Counted from the stretch's first letter, positions 49,105-58,137 are shown. The stretch is 64,000 bases of DNA from Allobogoriella alba (GCF_042665525.1 NZ_JBHTCQ010000002.1:372001-436000); one strand, 5' to 3'. Notes: generated from the sequence alone by a model not told the origin. Program-made: numbers and translations.

Positions 49105-50232
49105 TCAGTCGAAGACGATCCCGCCGCGCACGTTCCGGCCCTCGAGCAGGTCCTGGTACCCGGCGGCCAGCTCCTCCAGCCGATAGGTGCGGCTGATGAG
49201 CTCGTCGAGCTTGAGGTGCCCGGCCTGGTAGAGCTGCAGCTGGCGCGGGATGTCGGCGCGCGGGTTGGCCGCCCCGTAGATGGCGCCCTGGATGCGCTTC
49301 TGGAAGCGGGTCAGCTCCAACGGCCCGACCGGGATGGAGTCCTCGCTGGCCGGCGCGATGCCGGTGATCACCACCACGCCGCCCTTGCCGATCGCGGCGA
49401 CCGCCTCCGCCACGTGTGCGCCGGTCACCACGCCGACCGTCACCAGCGCCCGGTCGGCGCCCTGCCCGTTCGTGACCGAGCGGGCGTACTCGGCCGCCTC
49501 GTCCATGGTGGCGAACGCGTGCGTCGCGCCGACCTCGAGCGCCTTCTCGCGCTTCAGCTGGACCGGGTCGACGGCGATGACCGCCACCGCGCCGGCGTGC
49601 CGGGCGCCCTGGACCGCGTTGATCCCGATCCCGCCGATCCCCATGACGACGACGACGTCGCCCGGCCGGGTCTCCGCGGCGTACACCGCCGTGCCCCAGC
49701 CCGTCCCGACTCCACACCCGAGCAGCCACAGCGTCTCCAGCGGCGCGTCGTCGGGCAGCTTGACCGCCGAGTCCACGGAGACGACCGTGCGCTCGGCGAA
49801 GGTGCCCAGCGCGCAGAACTGCCCGACCGGTGTGCCGTCCTCGAGCTGGAATCGGTAGCTGTCGAGGTCGTCGAACCGGCTGCCGCGCAGCAGGTAGGCG
49901 CCGAGGTTGCACAGGTTGGTCATGCCCTCGTTGCAGTACCGGCAGCGCCCGCAGCTCGGGATGAAGGAGAAGACGACCTTCTCGCCCACGCTCCACCCGG
50001 GCGTCCCCGGGCCGACCTCCTCGATGATCCCGGTGCCCTCGTGGCCGCCGACCATCGGCAGGTGGCTCGGGACGGAGTCGCCGGTGACCAGGTGGTAGTC
50101 CGAGTGGCACAGCCCGGCTGCCACCATCTTCACGCGGATCTCGCCCTGGCGGGGGTCGTCGAGGCCGAGCTCGACGAGCTCGAAGTCTCCGGGGGTCTCG
50201 CGGATGATCGCGGCGCGTGTGGTGGTCGGCAT
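49105..50232 (-). CDS. NDMA-dependent-type zinc alcohol dehydrogenase
   Basis: 375 residues. AGLCHSDYHLVTGD (catalytic-zinc Cys), PMVGGHEGTGIIEEVGPG, CGRCRYCNEGMTNLCNLGAYLL (structural-zinc cluster) and VVVVMGIGGIGINAVQGARHAG (coenzyme turn) follow the class III/NDMA-dependent alcohol dehydrogenase pattern of actinobacteria, in which nicotinamide cofactor stays bound and may be recycled by mycofactocin. The segment SRFDDLDSYRFQLEDGTPVGQFCALGTFAERTVV is typical. I see no mycofactocin genes here. It is divergent from the orphan binding protein gene and probably transcribed alone. Confidence 0.88.
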   Translation of the reverse strand: MPTTTRAAIIRETPGDFELVELGLDDPRQGEIRVKMVAAGLCHSDYHLVTGDSVPSHLPMVGGHEGTGIIEEVGPGTPGWSVGEKVVFSFIPSCGRCRYCNEGMTNLCNLGAYLLRGSRFDDLDSYRFQLEDGTPVGQFCALGTFAERTVVSVDSAVKLPDDAPLETLWLLGCGVGTGWGTAVYAAETRPGDVVVVMGIGGIGINAVQGARHAGAVAVIAVDPVQLKREKALEVGATHAFATMDEAAEYARSVTNGQGADRALVTVGVVTGAHVAEAVAAIGKGGVVVITGIAPASEDSIPVGPLELTRFQKRIQGAIYGAANPRADIPRQLQLYQAGHLKLDELISRTYRLEELAAGYQDLLEGRNVRGGIVFD

Positions 50233-50355
50233 GGCGGACGAGCGTAGGGCGGGCACGCCCGTCCGCGGCGGCCGCTTTCCGCCCAGTGGCAGAGCGTCTT
50301 CCGGAGTGCCGCGGCGCGGGGCACGATCGGCGCGACCTGGCGACGGAGGCAGCTC

Positions 50356-51354
50356 ATGGGAACACGTCCGCACCGGACGACGATCGGCATGATCGGCGTC
50401 GCGACCGCGCTGTGCCTCGCTGCGTGCGGCGGGGCGACGGGAGCCGGCGAGGATCCGTCCGGCGGCGGGGAGGAGGCGGCCGGCGGGCTCACGCCCGTCA
50501 CGATCGGCGCGATCCCGACGGCGGACGCCGCGGTGATCGAGCTCGGTGACCGGCAGGGGTTCTTCGAGGAGGAGGGCCTGGAGCTGACCATCGACCAAGG
50601 GGCCAGCGGTGCCGCCGTCGTGCCGGCGGTGGTCAGTGGCGAGTACCAGGCCGGGTTCAGCGCCACGCTGTCGGTGTTCCAGGGTGCCGAGCAGGGCCTG
50701 CCACTGGCGATGATCGCGGTGGCCAACGCCTCCTGGGGCGACCCGGACCGCGGCCAGAACGACATCATCGTCAACCCCGGCCAGTTCGAGACCGCGGCCG
50801 ACCTCGAGGGCGAGTCGGTGGCGGTGAACTCACTCGGCGGCTACGCGGAGCTGCTCGGCCGGGCATCGGTCGAGGCCGCCGGCGGTGACCCGGACGCGGT
50901 CGAGTTCGTCGAGCTCCCGCTCCCGGACCAGGTACAGGCGCTGGAGACCGGCAACGTCTCGGCGTTCGTGGCGGGGGAGCCGTTCGGCACCATGGCGCTC
51001 GAGCAGGGCATGGTCTCCCTCGCCAACACCCACTGGGACCTCTCGCCCGAGCCATTCGTCATGGGCGCGTGGTTCATCAACCGGGAGGCGGCGGAGGCTG
51101 ACCCGGAGCTCTACGGCGCCCTGCAGCGTGCGGTGGAGCGGTCGCTCTCGCACGCCGCCGCGCACGAGGAGGAGCTGCGCGAGCTCACGCCGGACTTCAC
51201 CGGCATCTCACCGGAGGTGGCCGCGGTGACGCCGCTGAGCAACTTCGACGCCGAGCTCACCGCCGAGGGGCTCGCGCCGATCGCGGATGCGGCCCGCCGG
51301 TACGGGATGGTGGGCTCCGAGGTGGACCTGGAGTCGCTGATCTGGAGGCCGTGA
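50356..51354 (+). CDS. Orphan ABC substrate-binding lipoprotein, NMT1/SsuA type
   Basis: 332 residues. Lipobox LCLAACGGA, then VTIGAIPTADAAVIELGDRQGFFEEEGLELTI, SGEYQAGFSATLSVFQG and LEGESVAVNSLGGYAELLGRASVEAAGGD, all NMT1/THI5-like. No permease or ATPase gene lies beside it, so it may feed the SsuBC-like transporter of the 11.7-14.5 kb operon or one elsewhere. GGAGG precedes the ATG. It is convergent with the small membrane protein gene. Confidence 0.9.
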   Translation: MGTRPHRTTIGMIGVATALCLAACGGATGAGEDPSGGGEEAAGGLTPVTIGAIPTADAAVIELGDRQGFFEEEGLELTIDQGASGAAVVPAVVSGEYQAGFSATLSVFQGAEQGLPLAMIAVANASWGDPDRGQNDIIVNPGQFETAADLEGESVAVNSLGGYAELLGRASVEAAGGDPDAVEFVELPLPDQVQALETGNVSAFVAGEPFGTMALEQGMVSLANTHWDLSPEPFVMGAWFINREAAEADPELYGALQRAVERSLSHAAAHEEELRELTPDFTGISPEVAAVTPLSNFDAELTAEGLAPIADAARRYGMVGSEVDLESLIWRP

Positions 51355-51361
51355 GCGGCCC

Positions 51362-52003
51362 TCACGCCCGACGGCGCGCCGAGACCGCCTCGTAGTACTC
51401 GGTCGACTCCCGGTTCCACAGCAGCACGAGGATCGAGACGGCGAGCAGCAGCCGCAGCACCCCGAACGCGAGCTGGGCGGGCAGGGCCGTCTGCTGGCCG
51501 ATGCTGAACAGGAAGCCCACCACCGCCAGACCGCCGAAGACCGTCGCCACGACCCTGGCCCAGGACCGGCCCTGACCGTTCTTGACCGCCATCCACACCC
51601 ACAGCAGGACGGCGATGAGCGGCACGGCGACCGAGACCGTGAACACGAAGTCCGCCATCTGCCCCGCGAGCCCCGGCGCGCCCTGCTCGGTGGCCACCTG
51701 CTCCGCCATCTGGCGCTGCGCGTCACGCGTGGTGCTCGCCGCGATCGTGTCGAAGAGCGACATGACGGCGCCGACGTACATGAGGATGACGGCGAGCCGC
51801 AGCGGCCGCGGCCGCTCGAGTGCCGCGGGCCCGTCCTCGCCGGGCCCCGCCCCTCCGGGTCCTGCGGGCCCGGACGCGTCCGGTCCGCCGCCCGGCCCGT
51901 CCTGCGCGCCGTACCGCGGCGGACCCTCGGGGGGCAGGCGCTGGCCGAACCGGGGCGGCTCCGGCTCGCCGGGCTGACGCTGCGGGTCGTTCGGGTCCGA
52001 CAT
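51362..52003 (-). CDS. Small membrane protein, proline/glycine-rich N-terminus (paralogue A)
   Basis: 213 residues. The first 65 residues are Pro/Gly-rich and probably cytosolic; four helices follow, starting LRLAVILMYVGAVMSLFDTI and including VWMAVKNGQGRSWARVVATVFGG. The motif [VA]xNxxGRxWARVVATV is shared with the protein at 56353-56964, so the two are paralogues that bracket the PTS locus. Function unknown. GAGGAG precedes the ATG. Confidence 0.8.
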   Translation of the reverse strand: MSDPNDPQRQPGEPEPPRFGQRLPPEGPPRYGAQDGPGGGPDASGPAGPGGAGPGEDGPAALERPRPLRLAVILMYVGAVMSLFDTIAASTTRDAQRQMAEQVATEQGAPGLAGQMADFVFTVSVAVPLIAVLLWVWMAVKNGQGRSWARVVATVFGGLAVVGFLFSIGQQTALPAQLAFGVLRLLLAVSILVLLWNRESTEYYEAVSARRRA

Positions 52004-52201
52004 GGCTCTCCTCGGTCACGGCGGCGTGGGGCACCAGTCTGCCGAAGATCGTGGCCGAGCGGCAGTACGGTTGCCGCCGACGTCGCAGGTCATGGCGCTC
52101 CCGGCCGGTGCGACGCGCCTCACCCGGCCGCGTTGACCGGCACCGCCGGCGGGGATACGTTCCGGACGGTCGGCAACCGTCCCCGCGCGCAGGAGCTACC
52201 C

Positions 52202-53644
52202 ATGGAGATCGTGCAGAGCGTCCTCGCCGGCATCGCCAACAACATCTTCAACCAGGTGCCGATCCTCATCGGGATCATCGCGCTGGTCGGACTGCTGCTG
52301 CAGCGCAAGCCGAGCGAGACGGTGGTGGGCGGCACGCTGCGGGCGGTCGTCGGCGTCGTCATCCTGACGATCGGCGTGGAGATCTTCACCGGTGGGCTGT
52401 CCGCGTTCCAGGCCATCGTGGCCTCCGCCGTCGGGCTGGACCCGCCCACCTCGAACAGCACGCTCAACGACTTCCTCGCCGGCGCGGGCTCCGCGGTCCC
52501 GCTCATCATCGCCGTCGGGTTCGCGGTGCACCTGATCCTCGTGCGCGTCTTCCCCGCGGCCCGCTACGTCTACCTCACCGGCCACCTGATGTTCTGGATG
52601 AGCATCGTCATCGCTGCCTCGCTGGTGGAGGTGTTCGACGGGCTGCCGCGCACCACGCTGATCCTGGCCGGCGCCGTCATCATCGGCTGCTACTGGACGC
52701 TGCAGCCGCTGTGGGTGGCCCCGCTCATGCGACGCCTGATGGGGCACGACCAGTTCGGACTCGGGCACACGACCTCCACCGTGGCGCTGCTGGCCGGCTA
52801 CGGCTCGCGGGCGCTGCGGCTCGGCGACGCCGCCGAGCACGACTCGGAGAAGCTGAAGCTGCCGCGCCAGCTCAGCTTCTTCAAGGACATCAACGTCTCC
52901 ACGGCGCTCGTGGTGACCGCGATCATCCTGGCGGCCATCGCCTTCGCCGACCCGGCCGTCGTGGAGGAGCAGATGGCGGGCTCGGAGCTGTTGCCGTGGG
53001 CGTGGGGTCTGACCCAGGCGTTGCGGTTCGCCGCGGGCATCGCGATCCTGCTGTTCGGGGTGCGGATGTTCCTCGCGGAGATCGTCCCGGCGTTCAAGGG
53101 CATCTCGGACAAGGTGCTGCCCGGCACCCGGCCCGCGCTGGACATCCCGGTGACCTTCCCGAAGGCCCCCACCGCGGTGATGATCGGCTTCCTCTCCTCG
53201 ACCGTGGTGTTCCTCATCCTCATGGGGGTCTTCGCCGCAGCAGGCTGGTTCGTCCTCGTGCCGCCGATGATCATGCTGTTCTTCGGCGGCGGGTCCGGCG
53301 GCGTCTTCGGCAACGCGGTCGCCGGCTGGCGCGGCGCGATCTTCGGCGGCGTGGTCAACGGCGTGCTGCTCGCGTTCGGGCAGTGGATCGGGTGGGGGCT
53401 GTACGGCGACACCGCCCCGGAGATCGCGACGCTCGCCGACCCCGACTGGTACGCCGTCGGGTGGCTGCTGCTCGTCCTGGCCCAGGCGCTCGCTCCGCTC
53501 GGCGCGGCGGGCGCGACCTGGGTGGTCGCCGCCGCGGTCCTGCTCGCCACGGTCGTGATCCTGCTGGTGCTCTCGCGCAGAATGACTCCCGACGACGCCT
53601 CCGCGGAGGCCGTCACCCCGAACAGGACGGAGGACGCCGCATGA
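52202..53644 (+). CDS. ulaA: PTS ascorbate-type transporter subunit IIC (UlaA-like)
   Basis: 480 residues from the ATG at 52202, preceded by GGAG. Nearly the whole chain is membrane helices with UlaA marks: NNIFNQVPILIGIIALVGLLLQRK at the start, GYWT-type pore segments (IIGCYWTLQPLW), GHTTSTVALLAGY, and FFGGGSGGVFGNAVAGWRGAIFGG. The family brings in L-ascorbate or a similar acid while phosphorylating it. The IIB and IIA subunits follow with ATGA and GTGA overlaps. Ligand here unproven; the downstream isomerase differs from the E. coli ula set. Confidence 0.9.
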   Translation: MEIVQSVLAGIANNIFNQVPILIGIIALVGLLLQRKPSETVVGGTLRAVVGVVILTIGVEIFTGGLSAFQAIVASAVGLDPPTSNSTLNDFLAGAGSAVPLIIAVGFAVHLILVRVFPAARYVYLTGHLMFWMSIVIAASLVEVFDGLPRTTLILAGAVIIGCYWTLQPLWVAPLMRRLMGHDQFGLGHTTSTVALLAGYGSRALRLGDAAEHDSEKLKLPRQLSFFKDINVSTALVVTAIILAAIAFADPAVVEEQMAGSELLPWAWGLTQALRFAAGIAILLFGVRMFLAEIVPAFKGISDKVLPGTRPALDIPVTFPKAPTAVMIGFLSSTVVFLILMGVFAAAGWFVLVPPMIMLFFGGGSGGVFGNAVAGWRGAIFGGVVNGVLLAFGQWIGWGLYGDTAPEIATLADPDWYAVGWLLLVLAQALAPLGAAGATWVVAAAVLLATVVILLVLSRRMTPDDASAEAVTPNRTEDAA

Positions 53645-53943
53645 CGGACCGCCCCGACCCGCTGAAGGTGCTCGCCGTGTGCGGGCTGGGGATGGGCACC
53701 TCGCTCATCCTGCGCATGACCACCGAGACCGTCCTGCAGCGGCTCGGGATCCCGGCGCAGGTGGAGAACAACGACATCTCCTACGCCCGGTCCGCCGACG
53801 CCGACGTGATCGTCGGGCAGGGCATGCACACCTCCGAGCTCGACGGCGCCGCTCCGGTCACGGTCACGGTCGAGGACTTCGTCGACGACGCGGCGCTCGA
53901 GGCCCGGCTCAGGCCGGCGCTGGAGGAGCAGGGGTGGCTGTGA
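53641..53943 (+). CDS. PTS ascorbate-type subunit IIB
   Basis: 100 residues. Cys14 in LAVCGLGMGTSLILRM is the phosphocysteine P-loop of the lactose/ascorbate IIB superfamily; NNDISYARSADADVIV follows. It passes phosphate from IIA to the sugar in IIC. Start overlaps the IIC stop (ATGA). Confidence 0.92.
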   Translation: MTDRPDPLKVLAVCGLGMGTSLILRMTTETVLQRLGIPAQVENNDISYARSADADVIVGQGMHTSELDGAAPVTVTVEDFVDDAALEARLRPALEEQGWL

Positions 53944-54380
53944 CGCCCGGCAGCGTCCCGGTCCGCGCCGTGCTCGACGTCGACGCCCCGGACTGGCGGG
54001 CGGCGGTACGCGCCGGTGCCGAGCTCCTGGTCGAGCTCGGCACCGCAGACGAGGCGTACGTGGCGGCCTGCGTGCGGTCGGTCGAGGAGAACGGCCCCTA
54101 CATCGTGCTGACGCCGGGCGTGGCCCTGGCACACGCGCAGGCACCGGACGGCACGACGACGGAGGGCCTGGCGGCCGCCCGGCTCGCCGAGCCCGTGGCG
54201 TTCGGGCACCCCAGCAACGACCCCGTGGACGTCGTGCTCGCCTTCTCCTCGGGCGGCTCCCACATGGCGATGATCAAGGCCCTGGGGACCGCGCTGTCCG
54301 GTGGGCTGGCGGACATGCTCCGCGGTGTCGGCGACGCGCGGGCCGCCGAGGAGCTGCTGGCCGGAGGGGTCCGTGTCTGA
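53940..54380 (+). CDS. PTS ascorbate-type subunit IIA (mannitol/fructose fold)
   Basis: 146 residues from a GTG overlapping the IIB stop. His65 in GVALAHAQAPD is the phospho-acceptor; the flanking ENGPYIVLTPGVALAHA and LAEPVAFGHPSNDPVDVVLAFSS match the PTS EIIA type-2 domain. It takes phosphate from HPr. Confidence 0.92.
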   Translation: MTPGSVPVRAVLDVDAPDWRAAVRAGAELLVELGTADEAYVAACVRSVEENGPYIVLTPGVALAHAQAPDGTTTEGLAAARLAEPVAFGHPSNDPVDVVLAFSSGGSHMAMIKALGTALSGGLADMLRGVGDARAAEELLAGGVRV

Positions 54381-55080
54381 TGCGCTCCGGGCGTACACCG
54401 CCGCAGCCCTCACCCACCTGCAGGACGTGGTCGCGGCCAACGCGGCGGCACTGACCGAGGCGGCCGGCCTGGTGCTCGCCGCGTGGCGCGCGGACCAGCT
54501 GGTGTACTCCCTCGGCTCCGGGCACTCGACCTCCGGCGTCGTGGAGACCTTCTACCGCGCGGGCGGCCTGCCGTTCGTCCGGCCGCTGTGGCACCCCGAC
54601 CTGCTGCCGCTGAACGGTGCCGGCGCCTCGACCGAGGCCGAGCGCCGCACCGGTCTGGGCGGGGAGCTCGTGACCGACGTGGCCGAGGGGGACGTGCTCG
54701 TGGTGTTCTCCAGCTCGGGGATCAACCCGGTGCCCGTCGAGGCGGCGCTGGCCGCCCGTGACGCCGGTGCATCCGTGGTGGCGGTGACCTCGCGTGCGGC
54801 GTCCGACGCCGGACCGTCCCGGGCCGGGACACGGCTGTACGAGGTCGCCGACGTCGTGCTGGACACGCGCGTCCCGCCCGGGGACGTCACCTGGCCCGCG
54901 GCGGACCCCCGCACCGCGCCGCAGTCCTCGCTGGCGAACGCGCTGCTGTGGAACGCCGTGCTGGTGCTGTGCGCCGACGCCGAGCCGGCCGTGCCGTTCT
55001 GGCGCAGCGCCAACGTGGGCGAGGGCCCCAGCAACGAGACGCTGCTGCACCGGTACGGGACGCGAGTGCCCGAGCTGTAG
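54373..55080 (+). CDS. SIS-domain sugar-phosphate isomerase, UPF0309 family
   Basis: 235 residues from a GTG eight bases inside the IIA gene. YSLGSGHSTSGVVETFYRAGGLPFVRPLWHP and VVFSSSGINPVPVEAALAARDAGASVVAVTSR are the two SIS motifs of the UPF0309 family, which binds phosphorylated sugars. It would isomerise or deaminate the sugar phosphate delivered by the PTS. Its strict coupling to the PTS suggests that the substrate is not plain ascorbate 6-phosphate, whose known route uses UlaG, UlaD, UlaE and UlaF, none of which is present. Confidence 0.88.
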   Translation: MSDALRAYTAAALTHLQDVVAANAAALTEAAGLVLAAWRADQLVYSLGSGHSTSGVVETFYRAGGLPFVRPLWHPDLLPLNGAGASTEAERRTGLGGELVTDVAEGDVLVVFSSSGINPVPVEAALAARDAGASVVAVTSRAASDAGPSRAGTRLYEVADVVLDTRVPPGDVTWPAADPRTAPQSSLANALLWNAVLVLCADAEPAVPFWRSANVGEGPSNETLLHRYGTRVPEL

Positions 55081-55119
55081 GGAGCCTCCGGCCTCGGGCT
55101 GCGTGAGTCGCGGCGGAGG

Positions 55120-56301
55120 TCAGACCCGGGGTGAGCCGGCTGCCCGGTAGTAGCCGAGCGCCTCGGCGAGCTGCGCGATGCGCGGGTCCTGCGGGTCGAG
55201 CGGCCCGAAGGCCGCGATGTTCGCGAGCGCCTCGCGGTGGGTGTCCAGCGGGTGGTCGTCGTACACGGTCATGAGCCAGACGAACGCCTCGCTCGCCTCC
55301 GCCCAGTGCGGCGGCATGACGCGTACGGTCCCGCGCTCGGGCGCGGCCGGGTCGCTCAGCGCGCGGTGCACCTGCGCGGCCGTGCTGTCACGCCCGGCCT
55401 CCGGCCCTCGGTAGCCCCCGCCGGCCTCCGCGAGGCCGGCCGCCAGCGCCAGCACCATGACCGACTCGACCGGCTGGTCGGCGGGCGGGACGGGCCACCC
55501 GTCGGGGCCGGGCCCGACCGCCTGAGGATCGCCGAGCTCGGGTGCCTCCAGCTCGGGAGCGACCGGCGCGGGCGTGCCCGGCGCGGGCACGCCCGGCGGA
55601 GCTGCGTCCGGTGCCCCACCGGTCGAGGCACCGGCCATCTGCGGCGCGGCCTGGGGTGGAGCCGTGCGGGACGTCACGACGGACTGCCAGTCCGCCTCGC
55701 CGAGCATCAGCGCGGCCGCCTCGGCGGGGGAGACCTCCCCGGTCTCGACGGCGCGGCGCAGCTCCTCGCGTCCGGCCCAGAAGTCGTGCCGGAACTGCTG
55801 GGCGGGCCCGCGCATCCGCTGGGACACCTCCCACAGCCACAACCCGATGCCGATCGGCAGCAGACCGGGCACCACGAACCCGAGCAGCCCGGCGCCGAAC
55901 GCGATCGGGAACGCGCCGAGCATGGCCTGCGGGCCGGTGAGGTCCGTCGTTGACGCGCTGCCGGCGATCACCGCGTAGACGATCAGCCACACGAGGAACC
56001 CGCCGGTGAGGATCCCGGTGCCGTAGCACCGCACGAGGCTCTTCTGCTTGCGGTCCCGCGGCGGTCGCTCCTCAGGGACCGCAGGCAGCGGTTGACCGGC
56101 CTCGAGGACCCGGACGTCGCTCTCCACGATCGACGTGGCCCAACCGAGGAGCTTGTCCTGGTACCTCCTGGCCACCCACTCCCCGAGGAAGCCGCCGACG
56201 ATCGCCGAGGTGAGGGTCGTCGAGACCCAGCTGGGCACCTGCTGGATGACCCCGAAGCCGTACCGTGGACCGCCCGGCCCCGAGAAGGGCATGAAGCTCA
56301 T
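55120..56301 (-). CDS. Membrane protein with cytosolic Pro-rich linker, unknown function
   Basis: 393 residues. An N-terminal hydrophobic stretch (WVSTTLTSAIVGGFLGEWVA) is followed by two or three helices around GGFLVWLIVYAVIAGSAS and AFGAGLLGFVVPGLLPIGIGLWLWEV. Then comes a helical region with GEVSPAEAAALMLGEADWQ, a Pro/Ala-rich linker of about 60 residues and a C-terminal domain of about 110 residues (VESVMVLALAAGLAEAGGG to the end). I know no family. Start could be TTG at 56310, ATG at 56301 or ATG at 56292. It is convergent with the isomerase gene. Confidence 0.65.
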   Translation of the reverse strand: MSFMPFSGPGGPRYGFGVIQQVPSWVSTTLTSAIVGGFLGEWVARRYQDKLLGWATSIVESDVRVLEAGQPLPAVPEERPPRDRKQKSLVRCYGTGILTGGFLVWLIVYAVIAGSASTTDLTGPQAMLGAFPIAFGAGLLGFVVPGLLPIGIGLWLWEVSQRMRGPAQQFRHDFWAGREELRRAVETGEVSPAEAAALMLGEADWQSVVTSRTAPPQAAPQMAGASTGGAPDAAPPGVPAPGTPAPVAPELEAPELGDPQAVGPGPDGWPVPPADQPVESVMVLALAAGLAEAGGGYRGPEAGRDSTAAQVHRALSDPAAPERGTVRVMPPHWAEASEAFVWLMTVYDDHPLDTHREALANIAAFGPLDPQDPRIAQLAEALGYYRAAGSPRV

Positions 56302-56352
56302 GACGGGCAAGTGTGCACCACGGCATGGTCTCGGTCACCGGGTGGGCATGGG

Positions 56353-56964
56353 CTAGCCCCGCTCGCCGGCTGGTCTTGCCCGCGCACGGACGTACGCGGA
56401 GGAGGCCGGCAGCCACAGCAGCACGACCGCGGCCAGGCCCACGCCGACGTATGCCAGCCAGGGCAGGAGCCCCGGCAACATCTGCGGGTCGTCGAACCCC
56501 GGGGGCATCACGCCGGCGTAGGCGTCGGCGATGGCGTGACTGACGGCCAGCATGTTGCCGAGGTTGAACGCCGCGAGGACGGTCGCGACGACCCGTGCCC
56601 AGCGCCGGCCTCGCCGGTTCGTGATCGCCATGACGAGCCAGACGCTGGCGACGCCGAGGATGGCGATGGCGACAACCGTGGCCAGCATGCCGACGACCAG
56701 GCCGCTCCCGGGTAGCCCGCTCGTGCCGGCCTCGTCCTGGAGCGTGAGGTCCCGGCCGGCACGCACTCCGCCGGTGAGGACGAGGATCGCGACCGCGACG
56801 GTGACGGCGGCTCCGAGGTACATGAGGGCGACGGCGGCCCGGACGGTGCCCGGGCGGCGTGGCGTGACGAGGGCCGGTGCGGGTCGCGGGTCGGGCGTGA
56901 CGTGGCCAGGGTCCGTCGGGACTGCTGCGTACGGATCGCCGACGCCTTGCTGCCGGTCCGGCAT
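56353..56964 (-). CDS. Small four-helix membrane protein (paralogue B)
   Basis: 203 residues with a polar N-terminus of about 40 and four helices. LMYLGAAVTVAVAILVLTGG and VMAITNRRGRRWARVVATVLAAFN match positions of paralogue A at 51362-52003 (LMYVGAV..., MAVKNGQGRSWARVVATV). The family is common in actinobacteria and unassigned. The ATG has a GGGGGA site close upstream. Confidence 0.75.
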   Translation of the reverse strand: MPDRQQGVGDPYAAVPTDPGHVTPDPRPAPALVTPRRPGTVRAAVALMYLGAAVTVAVAILVLTGGVRAGRDLTLQDEAGTSGLPGSGLVVGMLATVVAIAILGVASVWLVMAITNRRGRRWARVVATVLAAFNLGNMLAVSHAIADAYAGVMPPGFDDPQMLPGLLPWLAYVGVGLAAVVLLWLPASSAYVRARARPAGERG

Positions 56965-57048
56965 CTCGGTCCCCCTCGTCGCGACGGTGTGACGGACCTC
57001 AGTCTGCCGGGGTCGGCCGCACCGCGTGAGGGGCTGTGGACAACCCGC

Positions 57049-57909
57049 TCAGGGATGCTCCGCGACCGCGGCGGCGATCAGGTCCTGCACGTCCTTCGTG
57101 ACCGTCGGCATGGCCATCCGGTGCCCCCAGACGGCGCCGTCGCGTGCGGACATGGCGGCCTTGAGACGCGAGATGCTGGCACCCACCAGGGGCAGCATCT
57201 CCTCGATGACCGCCTGGGCGGCGCGCGCCTCCTCGTCGTCTCCGTCGTCCAGCGCCGTGGCGAGCCGGGCGTACGTCGCGGGGAACGCCGCCGACAGCGC
57301 GGCGATCACCCCGGCACCGTCCTCCTCGACGACGGCCGGCAGCGTTCCGCCGTCGCCCGAGTACAGCTCCTGGTCCTGCTGGAGCGCCGGGGCGTACTCG
57401 CCGCGGCGCGCGCTCGCGCGTCCGGACAGCTTCACCCCCGCCACGCCGGGCAGGGCCATGATCTCGGCGAAGACCTCGGGGTCCAGGTCGGAGCCGGTGC
57501 GCTCCGGGAAGAGATAGGCGTACAGACGCACCTCGGGGAACGCCGTCGTCACCGCGCGGTAGTGGTCCACGATCGATGCGCCGTCGCCCTGCAGGTAGTA
57601 GGGCGTGACGAGGGCGAGCCGGTTGAGGCCGGTCTCGACGGTGGCCTCGGCGAGCCGGAGCACCTGGTGCGTGCTGCCGTGCCCGACGTGCGCGATGACC
57701 CGTTCCCGGCCGAGCGTCTCGCGCGCGGCGCGGAAGAGCGCGAGGCGCTCCGGGTCGTCGAGCGAGACGAACTCGCCGGTGGTGCCGGCGACCAGCACGC
57801 CGGCCACGTGAGGCTCGATCCGCTGCAGCGCCGCGTCGAAGGTGGAGAGGTCAACCTCGCCGTCGACGGCGAAGGGGGTGGGGATGGCGGTGACGACCTG
57901 CGCGGGCAC
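57049..57909 (-). CDS. Dihydrodipicolinate synthase/N-acetylneuraminate lyase-family aldolase
   Basis: 286 residues from the GTG at 57909 (AGGAG four bases upstream). GTTGEFVSL (about 42-50) binds the keto acid, Tyr132 in YLFPERTG and Lys160 in GVKLSG are the catalytic pair of the DapA class I aldolase barrel. It adds or removes pyruvate units, or dehydrates a keto-deoxy acid. The uronate dehydrogenase gene two genes downstream suggests a role in uronate degradation, but the SOS-box radical SAM gene lies between. It is divergent from that gene across 228 bases. Confidence 0.88.
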   Translation of the reverse strand: MPAQVVTAIPTPFAVDGEVDLSTFDAALQRIEPHVAGVLVAGTTGEFVSLDDPERLALFRAARETLGRERVIAHVGHGSTHQVLRLAEATVETGLNRLALVTPYYLQGDGASIVDHYRAVTTAFPEVRLYAYLFPERTGSDLDPEVFAEIMALPGVAGVKLSGRASARRGEYAPALQQDQELYSGDGGTLPAVVEEDGAGVIAALSAAFPATYARLATALDDGDDEEARAAQAVIEEMLPLVGASISRLKAAMSARDGAVWGHRMAMPTVTKDVQDLIAAAVAEHP

Positions 57910-58113
57910 GGGACTCCTGTCGGCCGGTGGTTGGGGGCGGTTGCGAGCCTGCCACGGGTCGGGTGCCCGGACCACCGGGATTCGGCGCGGGGGACTCGCT
58001 CGTGCACCTGCTCGGACGAAAGCGCGTCGTCGTGGTCCCGGGTCCGCGCCGGCCCACGTCTCTCGCGTGCCGACCGCTCGGGCGGACACGGTGCGTCAGC
58101 CGTGGACATCGGA

Positions 58114-58129
58114 TCGAATACATGTTCGA
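58114..58129. promoter_or_regulatory. LexA (SOS) box TCGAATACATGTTCGA
   Basis: Fits the actinobacterial SOS consensus TCGAAC-4-GTTCGA with one mismatch (T for C at position 6). It ends eight bases before the GTG of the radical SAM gene, where LexA would block transcription starting at or near the codon. No second box is seen. Confidence 0.7.
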
Positions 58130-58137
58130 ATGCTGCT

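Noticed and set aside
50257..50272. GC-rich inverted repeat CGGGC-ac-GCCCG between divergent genes
   Set aside because: Short symmetric GC runs of this size are frequent by chance here and no promoter element overlaps it.
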